DNA of 64,000 nt from Symsagittifera roscoffensis (lineage: Eukaryota > Xenacoelomorpha > Acoela > Convolutidae), in the NCBI RefSeq assembly GCF_963678635.1, contig NW_026971181.1:1-64000 (forward strand), in the 5' to 3' direction. The first letter of the stretch is position 1; every line of letters starts with the position of its first letter. The notes beneath the pieces are model-generated. The model was not told the origin of the DNA. It searched no databases and was given only the letters and a program-made list of their open reading frames with translations. Below, in pieces: positions 44,247 to 55,821 of this stretch. The translations under genes were made by a program, and so were the position numbers.

Positions 44247-45413
44247 TCTTATTCAGGTTGTGATAGGGTCGTCTAGTCTTTGGATGTTCGTCTTTGTGTA
44301 TGATCTATATACTGCATACGATGATTTACATTTTATAATTTTATTAATTGTTTTTTAGTTATGATCTTGGTTAATTGTTTTCACAAAAGTTTTTTATTTT
44401 AGTTCAGTTATTTTGAAGAGTTACTCACCCTTGAGTACCTCTTATTAAAAATAAAGGTGTGGTCACAAAGCGTGGTGTAGCGCGGTGGGTTAGGCCGGCT
44501 ATAGAGCATGCTCAGGACGTCCTCTCTGGTGGTTTAGGCCAGGAGTAGGAGTATGATTTCGTGCTGTTTCTTTGAGGGGTCCTGTTTTGTGTTAACATTA
44601 TATGGTGGGTTTTTCTGGGTTTTCTTATGTTGTTTATGGCTGTGTCCTGTTTTCAAAAATCGAATTGTTTTTGGTATGGTTTTGTCTTTCGACTTTTTTG
44701 TGTTTTATTATTTCTTTCGTTGACTTTGTAATAGTCTTCAAAAGAATAAATTATCCAGTTTTAAGCTGGGTTAATCCGGTTTGGGTACCGTTGGTGTTCT
44801 TTTCTTATTCATGCTGTTATTTTATGATTTGTGGTGTTTAGTCATTTGCGTTGGTTAGTTTAGTATTGTGTATAATTCCATTCCAACCGGGTTAAGGGAA
44901 AGTTGGAAACTTGTTATCATTAGTGAGAGTTGTTGTTATTGAAAGCTTGGAACATAAAATCATTATTTTAAACAATTCTTCGTGGGTGAGCTGTGCGAGT
45001 TTGGATAGAATTCTTGTGCGAATGAGAGAAAAGGTTAGTACTGCTTTAACAATTTATAAATTTACTGCTTGAATTTTGAATTTTACTACATTTGAGGGAA
45101 TTTGAAGTTATAAATTTTCATCGTATGTAAGTTTACTGCTTGGTGGGGAAAAATTTATAGATTAATTTATTACATTTTTATGAATTTTAGGACATTATAT
45201 AGTGCGAAGAGTTTAGATTATGGAAATTGTTTTATCAAAACTGTTTTAGCAAGTAAGTTTGATGAATTCTGGTTTCTATAAGTCTTCTTTTTTTTGTCTT
45301 TTTTCATTTTGTAGATGATGGTGGTGAGAGGGCTAGAAAAATGACATTAAACATTATCAAGAATGGTTAGTAACTTTATATTTATTAGTGAATATAATTT
45401 AAATATACTTATC
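44247..45413 (-). other. Unit 2: copy of the non-coding block with splice donor and GC-rich core
   Basis: Same content as 35797-36963, with single-base changes (for example TTATTAATT for TTAATAATT and one A to G change near 45190). Confidence 0.4.
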
Positions 45414-46154
45414 TTAATCTTCAGGGAAAAAGCCGTGGGGAAAGAGGTCTTGAATTAGTTCTGATGATATTAGTAATTTAGCTAGTATACGAATGATATT
45501 TTTAGTTTCGAGCAGTGGCCAAAGCAATTGAAGTGCTTTGATGATATTTAGTTCTTCGGTGCCGACTGTAAATTCATGAGGTGTCTTTTGAATTAAGTTA
45601 TAAAGTTTGTGGTTATATTTAGTGTTATGTATAAATTCAAGGATTGGGATTTCGATGGGTTGTAGGAATTCGTGCGGGATGAGGAAGGGTCGGGATTCTT
45701 CGTCCTGGAAAGCATTGATGATTGGGCAAAATATATACATTTGGTGGACGGGATCGTAGTTACGGAGGATGCCGTGAAGGTTAGTATTTTTGATACAATA
45801 AGTGAAATTAAGGAAAAACGGTGATGTGCATTTTGAGTTAATGAATTGAAAACGGTGGTGGAGTTGTCGTGAAGGTGTGTGTAGATGAAAGTGATTTTGA
45901 ATAAAACGATAAAATGTATAAGTATGTGTTTGTTTAGTGCGTAACATAATATCGTGGGAGCAGTGCAGATCTCGTTCCTGCGGTGTAAGGAAGTGAAAGG
46001 TTAGTGTGAATAAATCAAATTTATCTTGGAAGCTTTGATAGGCTCGTGTATTAATGAGGGCTTCTGAAATGATGTGATCGTGTTTTTTATCAAAAATATT
46101 AAGTGTAAATATATATATAGTGTTGAGATGAAGAATTTTTCTGTTAATTGTGGG
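45414..46154 (-). CDS. Unit 2: 246-codon ORF after env, unknown
   Basis: Copy of 36964-37704 with TEELN in place of TDELN; first ATG at 45947. A bridging out-of-frame stretch lies at 46001-46255. Confidence 0.4.
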   Translation of the reverse strand, partial: PTINRKILHLNTIYIFTLNIFDKKHDHIISEALINTRAYQSFQDKFDLFTLTFHFLTPQERDLHCSHDIMLRTKQTHTYTFYRFIQNHFHLHTPSRQLHHRFQFINSKCTSPFFLNFTYCIKNTNLHGILRNYDPVHQMYIFCPIINAFQDEESRPFLIPHEFLQPIEIPILEFIHNTKYNHKLYNLIQKTPHEFTVGTEELNIIKALQLLWPLLETKNIIRILAKLLISSELIQDLFPHGFFPED

Positions 46155-46314
46155 TTAGCAAAGCACTCATCGTCTAAAAATAGGTCTTGGTTAGGTCGTA
46201 TGATGTTGTGATCGTAGTATTCAATAGTGAAGTCGTTAGCGCGGGGTGCGGTGTATTATTTTAATAACTTTTTGAATCCTATATATGTGAATTGTCGTAG
46301 TGTGAGTGCTGTTG

Positions 46315-47223
46315 TTAGTCTGTATAGCATATTTTTACATTGTTCATTATCATTTGTGGTATTATATAGTGGTAAGTAAATGGGTTAGTATAGTGATAGT
46401 ATGATGTCCAATGAAGTGTTGGCATTAAGACATATTCGTCAACAAAATTCGTGATGTCGTCATTAGTGGTAGGTGTATTTAAGGTGTACTGAGGGAATGA
46501 TGGTAGGTTAGTTTGTAGAAATTGGTTGGTATTTTTATGTTTCGGGTGATCAATATATTCCTTAGCTGTGCCTGGTTTAGTAGTGAAGGGATGATTTGGG
46601 AATTTTTTTTTGAAAGTGCGATAAGCTCTGTTAGTGCTAGTTGATGATTCTGTGGAGGTGGATGATTGTGTTAAAGATTGGGTATATTCAGATAGTGGTG
46701 TTGGTGTTGGTGGGCCGGATGATGTTGTCATGGAGGATAGGTGATTTATGGTAAGGGTGTGTGGATGGATCATTTGTTGTTGGAGTGTTATATAATTATA
46801 TAGTTCTGGGGAAATGTGTGGAATATCTGGGGAATTGTTAGCTGAACGGTTTGAAGGGGATGAACTATACGTTGGGGTAACTTGGGATGCATAAGAGGGA
46901 GTGGAAAGGGATGGTAGTGGTTGACTGGCATTGATGGGTCGAAAAGCGGGTTGTGAAAAAGTAGAAGGCTTGGTTTGGGAGTAAATGGAAGGAGAGGGTT
47001 CGGAGTTGGCAAATTCGTCGGGAGTTTCAAGGTCTGAATTTTTGCATTGTGAAATTGTGCGAAAAACTGAAGCGTTTGAGTTAGTGTCTGAACTCGTGCT
47101 GGATGGTATGTTAATTACAAAATCAGGTGGGGGAAAAGCGAAAAGTGGTATAATGGGAACTGGGTTTTGGAGATTTGCTGGGTGGGAATTTGAACGGTGG
47201 AGGGATCCAAGTTGTCGGCTCAT
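46315..47223 (-). CDS. Unit 2: 302 aa Ser/Thr/Pro-rich protein, unknown
   Basis: Copy of 37865-38773 with a Thr to Ile change in the DDITNF segment. Intact from ATG to stop. Confidence 0.5.
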   Translation of the reverse strand: MSRQLGSLHRSNSHPANLQNPVPIIPLFAFPPPDFVINIPSSTSSDTNSNASVFRTISQCKNSDLETPDEFANSEPSPSIYSQTKPSTFSQPAFRPINASQPLPSLSTPSYASQVTPTYSSSPSNRSANNSPDIPHISPELYNYITLQQQMIHPHTLTINHLSSMTTSSGPPTPTPLSEYTQSLTQSSTSTESSTSTNRAYRTFKKKFPNHPFTTKPGTAKEYIDHPKHKNTNQFLQTNLPSFPQYTLNTPTTNDDITNFVDEYVLMPTLHWTSYYHYTNPFTYHYIIPQMIMNNVKICYTD

Positions 47224-47370
47224 CGTGTGCTACAAAAATGACTATTTTGAGATTGAAAAGTGGTGGTGTGGGGTTGTTCTATACTTTGTTCGTATGTACT
47301 ATCATTTTGTAAATGATTTGTCGTTATATGTTGGATAGGGCTGTGTATTGAGTGTGGTCGAAAATTGGGA

Positions 47371-48321
47371 TTATTTGCGACTGCTAAATTTCGAAAATTT
47401 CTGGGAACTAGGGATAAGGGATGGTTTTTGTGGTAGGGCTGGAATTTGTGGTGCTGTAGGTGTTGTAACTACGTTATTGTGTTCTTCGTCATATGTATTT
47501 GGTCTTGTGGCTAGTTTTGTATTATATTCTTTGATTTGTGCGTCTAGAAGTATTTTGTTTATGGATGATGAAAATATTCCAAAAAATCCTGCAAATAATA
47601 TGCGTGCTACACTTGCTTGGCGGTTGACTTGTGTGTGTATAGCGCATGTATTATAGATTCCTTTCAGTAGTGAGAAAAGAAATCCTATAAAGTTAAACAT
47701 AGCGTATAAGATAGTCAATCGTTCTAAGATGTAGTAGGGCCATCCTAGAAAAGCGAGTATTTCGTTTTTTAGGGTTACAAAACTGAGAATATTTATGGGT
47801 GAAATATCTTGTGGTCTGTATTTTTCGCCATTTAAATATATATAATCTTTAATATCTTTAAAATATCCACTGTAATCTTGAGTATATATGTCAGCAAATC
47901 CTGCGGTTTCTGCAAGTTTTCTTAAATTTTGATCAATTGATTGTCTTTGTATAGTGTCCATTTTTGTGAGTAGTTCTTGGAATTGCTGTGTTCTAATATG
48001 GTGTTGTATATCAGATTTAGAATAACTTCCAATGGATTGTAGATCTATATTGGGGTTTCGAGCAATGGCTCTTATGCTTTCTGGTGAAAACTTTTTGAGT
48101 GGTTGCATTAATGTAGGGTATGGTGTTAATAGGTAGTATTTATCTTCGTCTGGATTTAGTTGTACTACATTGTGGCTCCTTTCTGATCCACATGGGACTG
48201 CGGTATCCCAAAAATATGTTCTTGTTGAGAGTGTGTCGACAAAATGTACTTTGTTTTTATAGAATGTGGGTATCCTTTTATAGCAACGTTTGTCTTCAAA
48301 AACGTATAATGGTGATACTTT
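47371..48321 (-). CDS. env: Unit 2: envelope-like glycoprotein, membrane part
   Basis: Copy of 38921-39871; the ATG at 48108 gives an identical 245 aa product. It is separated from the ectodomain frame by the same A5 frame change, here at 48319-48323. Confidence 0.58.
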   Translation of the reverse strand, partial: KVSPLYVFEDKRCYKRIPTFYKNKVHFVDTLSTRTYFWDTAVPCGSERSHNVVQLNPDEDKYYLLTPYPTLMQPLKKFSPESIRAIARNPNIDLQSIGSYSKSDIQHHIRTQQFQELLTKMDTIQRQSIDQNLRKLAETAGFADIYTQDYSGYFKDIKDYIYLNGEKYRPQDISPINILSFVTLKNEILAFLGWPYYILERLTILYAMFNFIGFLFSLLKGIYNTCAIHTQVNRQASVARILFAGFFGIFSSSINKILLDAQIKEYNTKLATRPNTYDEEHNNVVTTPTAPQIPALPQKPSLIPSSQKFSKFSSRK

Positions 48322-49809
48322 TTAGTGCAAGTATAAAACCATAGAATGTTTCCTTCGTAAACAAGAAAATTTGATCTGTTTCCTGATAACAAATATCCTG
48401 CATAGGGGATTTTAAATACTGCTAATGCGAGTGATTGTAATATTTGTGTTCGTTCTAGTTCGCATAGTTGATGTAGTGTTTCTAATTCAGAAAGTGACAT
48501 TTCTTGAAAAATTCTACTAATTGTGTAGTCTAATTTCAAATCTAAATGAATGTCATAATGTATGTTTCCAAAGTATGTTGTGTTCATGAGTGAAAGTTCT
48601 TGTAAACGTGTACTTTTTCTGTCAATTGGTGTTAATTTTCCACCTGGTTGACCGGTAGATTTTTGGAAAATAACTGGGGTGTAGGGTTTTCCGTCGTATT
48701 TATATTTTGCTGCTGCGTGTGGATCTACTTTGATTTTTCCAGTGGTCATGTCGAAACCTTGTTCGTATTCGACAAGTATTTCGGAGTATTGTGTTTTGTA
48801 GAGTGGGTTTGCGTATTTACATGCAAATTCTGTTTCTTGGTAGATTTGAAAACGTGTTAATTTGTTTTCTATATTATTCAGATTTCTGAAATTATAACTT
48901 CGCTTGTGAAGTGTGTTTACTTGTTCATATGGGATGGATTCAATGAAGTATTTTTCATGAAATTTTATCATTCTAGCGTGTATTCTTGCTACTTGAAATG
49001 TTGTGCATGTATCTTCGGGAAACCAAACAATTGTTGCTTGGGTTCTTGTTGTAGGATCACAATATCCTTGATCATTTTTGCAAGTTAATCGAATTCCTTG
49101 ATAGATCATTGTGTTATCTTTTAAAATCTCGTGTGAGTTGTATTTTTTCGAGTTGTATTTTCCAATCAAAAAACATTATTTTTTTGGTTCCTCTATTTTT
49201 TGTATCTGCTTTACAATTTGAGGGGTCGTTTATTCCAATGTGTGGTATCCAATGTTTATCGTCGGGGTCATAAGTTAAAAGTCCGTGTGCGCCATTGAAT
49301 GGGTATTTGTCGTCTAATTTGATATGTCCTTGATAGCGTTCAAGTTCTGCTTGGTGAACAGAATCGCTAAAGACATGGAAGTGTACTATTTGTCTATCTG
49401 AGTGCTTGTTATTTGTGAGATTTAACCTGTGTAATTCGACTTTACAATCATCGGGATTGAGATGTAATAGTCTTTCAATGTTACTTTGGTAAAATGATTC
49501 GTGGTCAAGTCTGTTTTTATTTCCGTTTGAAACTTGTGAGCAATGTACTTTCTTTTCGGAAAATGTTGCTGTAAATTTATATCCGGTGACTGTTGTTGCT
49601 CGGGCTTTTGAGTATAGTGTTGCCATTATGTTTGCAGTTTCTACAGCTTGTGGTTCTGGTTCGCATTGTGATACTTGATTTATTGCGTACTTTTGTAATG
49701 TTTTTTGTTCGTTTTCTTCACAATCATAGTGTGTTACTAGTAAGTCTTGTGCGAGGAGATGGATTTGTGTTTTGTTCGGAAAATATAAGATAAAAGATGT
49801 GTAGAAAGA
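48165..49809 (-). pseudogene. env: Unit 2: envelope-like ectodomain, frame-broken by one extra T
   Basis: The plus-strand T-run at 49143-49148 has six T where unit 1 has five. The N-terminal frame (ATG at 49626) therefore ends at 49114 after 170 residues, and the rest continues out of frame to 48165. A Pro/Gly-region change (VIFQ for VNFQ) and a change at the C-terminal end are also present. As written this env cannot be full length. Confidence 0.65.
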
Positions 49810-49818
49810 TTAATATCC

Positions 49819-50220
49819 TTAAAATATACATGTGTATGATAGTCCTGAATATGGGTTATAAAAAGTTATATATCCGATTGTAGTTTTTGTATATCTATCG
49901 TATTTATATATTACTTCTGTTGTAATAAATGGTGGTGGTAGTGTTTGAGCTGTAATGTTTGAAGGGCTTAGTGGATAAGGATGTTGAACGATATTATTGA
50001 GTTTAACTGTAATTTCAAACTTTAGTTGAAGGCTGTTTTGATTTAATTTTTGTACGTTATGTTCTCGGATATCTTCGTGGATATCTTGTCTGTATTGTAA
50101 TCTGTTAAGTGCCCAACTGTGTAGTCGGTGGCTTTCGTTATGTTGTCCTAACAATGGGGGTGGTGCTACAAATGTATTCCAATATTCCAATCTAATCTGA
50201 GGGATATATTTGTAGGTTGT
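49819..50220 (-). CDS. Unit 2: ORF of about 133 codons before env, unknown
   Basis: Copy of 41368-41769, without visible coding change. Confidence 0.35.
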   Translation of the reverse strand, partial: TTYKYIPQIRLEYWNTFVAPPPLLGQHNESHRLHSWALNRLQYRQDIHEDIREHNVQKLNQNSLQLKFEITVKLNNIVQHPYPLSPSNITAQTLPPPFITTEVIYKYDRYTKTTIGYITFYNPYSGLSYTCIF

Positions 50221-50642
50221 TCACTATATCTAGTTTCAATATCGTGTGAGATATTTAAAGGGAAAATTGATGTTGAAATTTGACTTAGGGATGGTGTTGA
50301 TGGAAGTGATAGTGTCTCTGGTAGAGATGAAAATGTTGTTTCTGACGAAGTATCTATTGGGTCGTTGACTAAGTTAGGTTCTCCTTGTGAATAGGATTGT
50401 GTTGCCCAATGGGGTAGACGTTCGTTTGGGTTAGGTTGGTTAAAAGGGTTTTCACGTATTTGTGCTGAGGTTGGTGTTGATCCTAAATGTTCTGAGTGAA
50501 TGTTGGGAGTTAGCGTTGGTGTATCTGGGAGCGTTATACTAGAGTTTTTCTGAAATTGATGGAGTTGGAGATTGGGGTATACTAAAGGTAATTCAAGGAG
50601 TTTGAAAATTTCTATTTCTTCTTGGATGAATGATCTGTCTAT
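50166..50642 (-). CDS. Unit 2: overlapping Ser/Pro/Thr-rich frame with YPNL motif
   Basis: Copy of 41715-42191; it overlaps the neighbouring frames on both sides as in unit 1. Confidence 0.33.
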   Translation of the reverse strand: MDRSFIQEEIEIFKLLELPLVYPNLQLHQFQKNSSITLPDTPTLTPNIHSEHLGSTPTSAQIRENPFNQPNPNERLPHWATQSYSQGEPNLVNDPIDTSSETTFSSLPETLSLPSTPSLSQISTSIFPLNISHDIETRYSEQPTNISLRLDWNIGIHL

Positions 50643-51024
50643 TTACTTCGATTGTGTTTTGATTTTGGCTAATGTGTCGGATTCGATTTAAGTCTTGTTG
50701 GAGTGTGGGGTATAAATTATATGTTGGTTCGCTTAGTGATGCTTGTCTTTGAACTGGTTCTAGGGGTTCAGATAAGGGAGCGTGTCGTTCAAAAGTGTAT
50801 GGGTTATCTTGAAATAAAATTCGTGTGGATGTTTGCGGGTTTTGGGTAGTTGTTGGTACCGTTGGGTTTTCTTGGGAATTTGTCGGTGAAGACTGATTTG
50901 GGGTTGTTTGGTTAGCAATTTTGAAAGTGTGTTTACATATTGTCATAATTAGGGATGTTACAAATGTGAGGAAGATTATGAATAGGAGAAAAATATCTGT
51001 TCTACTAAAAATTGTTCGTATCAT
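50593..51024 (-). CDS. Unit 2: 143 aa membrane-anchored protein with YPTL motif
   Basis: Copy of 42142-42573 with one Ile to Thr change in the membrane segment (FLTFVT). Confidence 0.45.
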   Translation of the reverse strand: MIRTIFSRTDIFLLFIIFLTFVTSLIMTICKHTFKIANQTTPNQSSPTNSQENPTVPTTTQNPQTSTRILFQDNPYTFERHAPLSEPLEPVQRQASLSEPTYNLYPTLQQDLNRIRHISQNQNTIEVNRQIIHPRRNRNFQTP

Positions 51025-51879
51025 TTAAATTGGTTTTGAAATTTCGTACCTTTATATGTGGTCAATGAGTAGGGAACAATGGGAATATAGGGCGTATAGG
51101 GTGTAGAAAATCAAAGCTATGTGAAAGAAAATTATTAGAAGTACTATGAAAAATTCAAAAATGTCATTCAAAGTATGATGAAAAATTTAGAAATGAGAAA
51201 AAGTTTGAAGAAAAGGTTCAAGAGTAGATTTTTTATGAAGAGAACTGTAGAGAAAAGAAGCATTTGAGAAAATGATTTCTTCGTCGAATATTTTTTGAAT
51301 TGCTGGGGCTATATTCAAGTGTGGTCGGATTATTTATTGGTTGGTTTTTTGACAAGTGGGTTGAGTTTCTTGAAAAATTGTTGAGGGCTTATTTTATAGT
51401 GCTCGGGAGGTCTTCTTGACTTTATTTTTATTTGGTGGGTAATCTGGGATATTTTTTGAGAAAATTGTACTTTTAGGCTAAATGATCATGGTTCATTTTC
51501 TCTTTAGGCTAATTTGCCATTTTTGGTTGGGGGGTTTTGGAGGATAATTTTGGGAAAATATTGTTGATCTTTGGGTTATTAGATAGGGGAGGGTTGGAAT
51601 ATTATCGTGATATTTATTTTAGTTGTCAAAATTTGTCGAGTTGCTTATTTTTGACCTGGAGGTTGTAAAGTTATAGTTACCGATATGCCTGGAGATTAAT
51701 GTCTATCTGCTAAGAGGTTGATATTTAGAGATTCGGAAGTGGTGGATTTTGAGTGAATCTTATTGGTTGATTTTGAACTAGAATCTTTGTGTTTATTTCA
51801 GCATGTTATTTGGAAAATATGAAAGTTGAAATTTCTGAGATGTATATGAAGGTGAAAATTTGTGAAGAGGAAAATGATT

Positions 51880-52390
51880 TCATTTTTGAAATTCAACTTT
51901 CTTTATTATTTTAGATTGTGGGATGAATGTTTTATAGTTTTTACGTGGCTGGTTTCTAAGTCTTGATGATTCTCTATGTGTAGATTTTTCTTTCTGTTCT
52001 TGTGGCAAGATTTTTTCTATCATTTTTCTATTTTTTCTTTCTTTTGTTGCATTATTTGAATCTAATGTGTTTACGTCTTTGTGAATTCTGTTTTGTTGTT
52101 GAACTTGTGTGTGTTGATTTTTATTAGTTTCATTTAATAATGGCTCTATTTGTGTGTTATTTTGAATAACTTTTAAACCAGTGAAAGAATGTAGTTGAGT
52201 TGGTTTGCGTAAAGCGTATTCTTTCGGATGATAAGGTAATAGATTGTTTCTGTGTTGAACAATTTCTTTTTTTGTTGTGTCTATAAGTTTATATGTGACT
52301 TCAGTTGGTTTATCAATTATTTGGTAGGGTCCTTTCCTAAGTGGTTGCAGTTTTTTTAGAGATTCCTTTTTGTGTTTGAAAATTTGGTAT
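51880..52390 (-). pseudogene. Unit 2: orphan integrase C-terminal tail
   Basis: Copy of 43429-43939 with a Glu to Lys change (ALRKPT for ALREPT). It is cut at the same base before the filler at 52391. Confidence 0.72.
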
Positions 52391-52404
52391 GTGATCCCCA
52401 ATGA
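52391..52404. repeat. Unit 2/unit 3 junction filler
   Basis: Identical in sequence and position to the filler at 43940-43953. The matching breakpoint shows that both junctions descend from one event. Confidence 0.85.
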
Positions 52405-52463
52405 AACGGATGTGATCCCCAATGAATGAAATCGTTTTAGATTCCAGAATCCAAAATGCTCTG

Positions 52464-52697
52464 CTATGTCATTTCTGCTTGCATTTGTGGGGGGTTGTTT
52501 GTGATCAACCTCGTCTGGGAATAGCGTGAAATTTGTGTTTGGAAGGGATGCCTTGTTACTCGGATCTGTACGTATACTTGAACATCGAGTTGGTCATTGG
52601 TCTGATTTAATGAAGTCCTTTGCTGCGAAGTCAAGTCGTACTCTAAATCCTTTGAGTTGTGAATGTGTGCGGCATGTCGGTTGTGGTTGGTAGCCAT
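52464..52697 (-). CDS. Unit 3: 77-codon ORF, unknown
   Basis: Third copy of the ORF at 35563-35796, identical at the protein level. Confidence 0.3.
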   Translation of the reverse strand: MATNHNRHAAHIHNSKDLEYDLTSQQRTSLNQTNDQLDVQVYVQIRVTRHPFQTQISRYSQTRLITNNPPQMQAEMT

Positions 52698-53864
52698 TCT
52701 TATTCAGGTTGTGATAGGGTCGTCTAGTCTTTGGATGTTCGTCTTTGTGTATGATCTATATACTGCATACGATGATTTACATTTTATAATTTTATTAATT
52801 GTTTTTTAGTTATGATCTTGGTTAATTGTTTTCACAAAAGCTTTTTATTTTAGTTCAGTTATTTTGAAGAGTTACTCACCCTTGAGTACCTCTTATTAAA
52901 AATAAAGGTGTGGTCACAAAGCGTGGTGTAGCGCGGTGGGTTAGGCCGGCTATAGAGCATGCTCAGGACGTCCTCTCTGGTGGTTTAGGCCAGGAGTAGG
53001 AGTATGATTTCGTGCTGTTTCTTTGAGGGGTCCTGTTTTGTGTTAACATTATATGGTGGGTTTTTCTGGGTTTTCTTATGTTGTTTATGGCTGTGTCCTG
53101 TTTTCAAAAATCGAATTGTTTTTGGTATGGTTTTGTCTTTCGACTTTTTTGTGTTTTATTATTTCTTTCGTTGACTTTGTAATAGTCTTCAAAAGAATAA
53201 ATTATCCAGTTTTAAGCTGGGTTAATCCGGTTTGGGTACCGTTGGTGTTCTTTTCTTATTCATGCTGTTATTTTATGATTTGTGGTGTTTAGTCATTTGC
53301 GTTGGTTAGTTTAGTATTGTGTATAATTCCATTCCAACCGGGTTAAGGGAAAGTTGGAAACTTGTTATCATTAGTGAGAGTTGTTGTTATTGAAAGCTTG
53401 GAACATAAAATCATTATTTTAAACAATTCTTCGTGGGTGAGCTGTGCGAGTTTGGATAGAATTCTTGTGCGAATGAGAGAAAAGGTTAGTACTGCTTTAA
53501 CAATTTATAAATTTACTGCTTGAATTTTGAATTTTACTACATTTGAGGGAATTTGAAGTTATAAATTTTCATCGTATGTAAGTTTACTGCTTGGTGGGGA
53601 AAAATTTATAGATTAATTTATTACATTTTTATGAATTTTAAGACATTATATAGTGCGAAGAGTTTAGATTATGGAAATTGTTTTATCAAAACTGTTTTAG
53701 CAAGTAAGTTTGATGAATTCTGGTTTCTATAAGTCTTCTTTTTTTTGTCTTTTTTCATTTTGTAGATGATGGTGGTGAGAGGGCTAGAAAAATGACATTA
53801 AACATTATCAAGAATGGTTAGTAACTTTATATTTATTAGTGAATATAATTTAAATATACTTATC
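52698..53864 (-). other. Unit 3: copy of the non-coding block with splice donor and GC-rich core
   Basis: Same content as 35797-36963. Confidence 0.4.
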
Positions 53865-54605
53865 TTAATCTTCAGGGAAAAAGCCGTGGGGAAAGAGGTC
53901 TTGAATTAGTTCTGATGATATTAGTAATTTAGCTAGTATACGAATGATATTTTTAGTTTCGAGCAGTGGCCAAAGCAATTGAAGTGCTTTGATGATATTT
54001 AGTTCTTCGGTGCCGACTGTAAATTCATGAGGTGTCTTTTGAATTAAGTTATAAAGTTTGTGGTTATATTTAGTGTTATGTATAAATTCAAGGATTGGGA
54101 TTTCGATGGGTTGTAGGAATTCGTGCGGGATGAGGAAGGGTCGGGATTCTTCGTCCTGGAAAGCATTGATGATTGGGCAAAATATATACATTTGGTGGAC
54201 GGGATCGTAGTTACGGAGGATGCCGTGAAGGTTAGTATTTTTGATACAATAAGTGAAATTAAGGAAAAACGGTGATGTGCATTTTGAGTTAATGAATTGA
54301 AAACGGTGGTGGAGTTGTCGTGAAGGTGTGTGTAGATGAAAGTGATTTTGAATAAAACGATAAAATGTATAAGTATGTGTTTGTTTAGTGCGTAACATAA
54401 TATCGTGGGAGCAGTGCAGATCTCGTTCCTGCGGTGTAAGGAAGTGAAAGGTTAGTGTGAATAAATCAAATTTATCTTGGAAGCTTTGATAGGCTCGTGT
54501 ATTAATGAGGGCTTCTGAAATGATGTGATCGTGTTTTTTATCAAAAATATTAAGTGTAAATATATATATAGTGTTGAGATGAAGAATTTTTCTGTTAATT
54601 GTGGG
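53865..54605 (-). CDS. Unit 3: 246-codon ORF after env, unknown
   Basis: Copy of 36964-37704 with TEELN as in unit 2; first ATG at 54398. The bridging stretch lies at 54452-54706. Confidence 0.4.
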   Translation of the reverse strand, partial: PTINRKILHLNTIYIFTLNIFDKKHDHIISEALINTRAYQSFQDKFDLFTLTFHFLTPQERDLHCSHDIMLRTKQTHTYTFYRFIQNHFHLHTPSRQLHHRFQFINSKCTSPFFLNFTYCIKNTNLHGILRNYDPVHQMYIFCPIINAFQDEESRPFLIPHEFLQPIEIPILEFIHNTKYNHKLYNLIQKTPHEFTVGTEELNIIKALQLLWPLLETKNIIRILAKLLISSELIQDLFPHGFFPED

Positions 54606-54765
54606 TTAGCAAAGCACTCATCGTCTAAAAATAGGTCTTGGTTAGGTCGTATGATGTTGTGATCGTAGTATTCAATAGTGAAGTCGTTAGCGCGGGGTGC
54701 GGTGTATTATTTTAATAACTTTTTGAATCCTATATATGTGAATTGTCGTAGTGTGAGTGCTGTTG

Positions 54766-55674
54766 TTAGTCTGTATAGCATATTTTTACATTGTTCATTA
54801 TCATTTGTGGTATTATATAGTGGTAAGTAAATGGGTTAGTATAGTGATAGTATGATGTCCAATGAAGTGTTGGCATTAAGACATATTCGTCAACAAAATT
54901 CGTGATGTCGTCATTAGTGGTAGGTGTATTTAAGGTGTACTGAGGGAATGATGGTAGGTTAGTTTGTAGAAATTGGTTGGTATTTTTATGTTTCGGGTGA
55001 TCAATATATTCCTTAGCTGTGCCTGGTTTAGTAGTGAAGGGATGATTTGGGAATTTTTTTTTGAAAGTGCGATAAGCTCTGTTAGTGCTAGTTGATGATT
55101 CTGTGGAGGTGGATGATTGTGTTAAAGATTGGGTATATTCAGATAGTGGTGTTGGTGTTGGTGGGCCGGATGATGTTGTCATGGAGGATAGGTGATTTAT
55201 GGTAAGGGTGTGTGGATGGATCATTTGTTGTTGGAGTGTTATATAATTATATAGTTCTGGGGAAATGTGTGGAATATCTGGGGAATTGTTAGCTGAACGG
55301 TTTGAAGGGGATGAACTATACGTTGGGGTAACTTGGGATGCATAAGAGGGAGTGGAAAGGGATGGTAGTGGTTGACTGGCATTGATGGGTCGAAAAGCGG
55401 GTTGTGAAAAAGTAGAAGGCTTGGTTTGGGAGTAAATGGAAGGAGAGGGTTCGGAGTTGGCAAATTCGTCGGGAGTTTCAAGGTCTGAATTTTTGCATTG
55501 TGAAATTGTGCGAAAAACTGAAGCGTTTGAGTTAGTGTCTGAACTCGTGCTGGATGGTATGTTAATTACAAAATCAGGTGGGGGAAAAGCGAAAAGTGGT
55601 ATAATGGGAACTGGGTTTTGGAGATTTGCTGGGTGGGAATTTGAACGGTGGAGGGATCCAAGTTGTCGGCTCAT
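54766..55674 (-). CDS. Unit 3: 302 aa Ser/Thr/Pro-rich protein, unknown
   Basis: Same protein as in unit 2 (DDITNF variant), intact from ATG to stop. Confidence 0.5.
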   Translation of the reverse strand: MSRQLGSLHRSNSHPANLQNPVPIIPLFAFPPPDFVINIPSSTSSDTNSNASVFRTISQCKNSDLETPDEFANSEPSPSIYSQTKPSTFSQPAFRPINASQPLPSLSTPSYASQVTPTYSSSPSNRSANNSPDIPHISPELYNYITLQQQMIHPHTLTINHLSSMTTSSGPPTPTPLSEYTQSLTQSSTSTESSTSTNRAYRTFKKKFPNHPFTTKPGTAKEYIDHPKHKNTNQFLQTNLPSFPQYTLNTPTTNDDITNFVDEYVLMPTLHWTSYYHYTNPFTYHYIIPQMIMNNVKICYTD

Positions 55675-55821
55675 CGTGTGCTACAAAAATGACTATTTTG
55701 AGATTGAAAAGTGGTGGTGTGGGGTTGTTCTATACTTTGTTCGTATGTACTATCATTTTGTAAATGATTTGTCGTTATATGTTGGATAGGGCTGTGTATT
55801 GAGTGTGGTCGAAAATTGGGA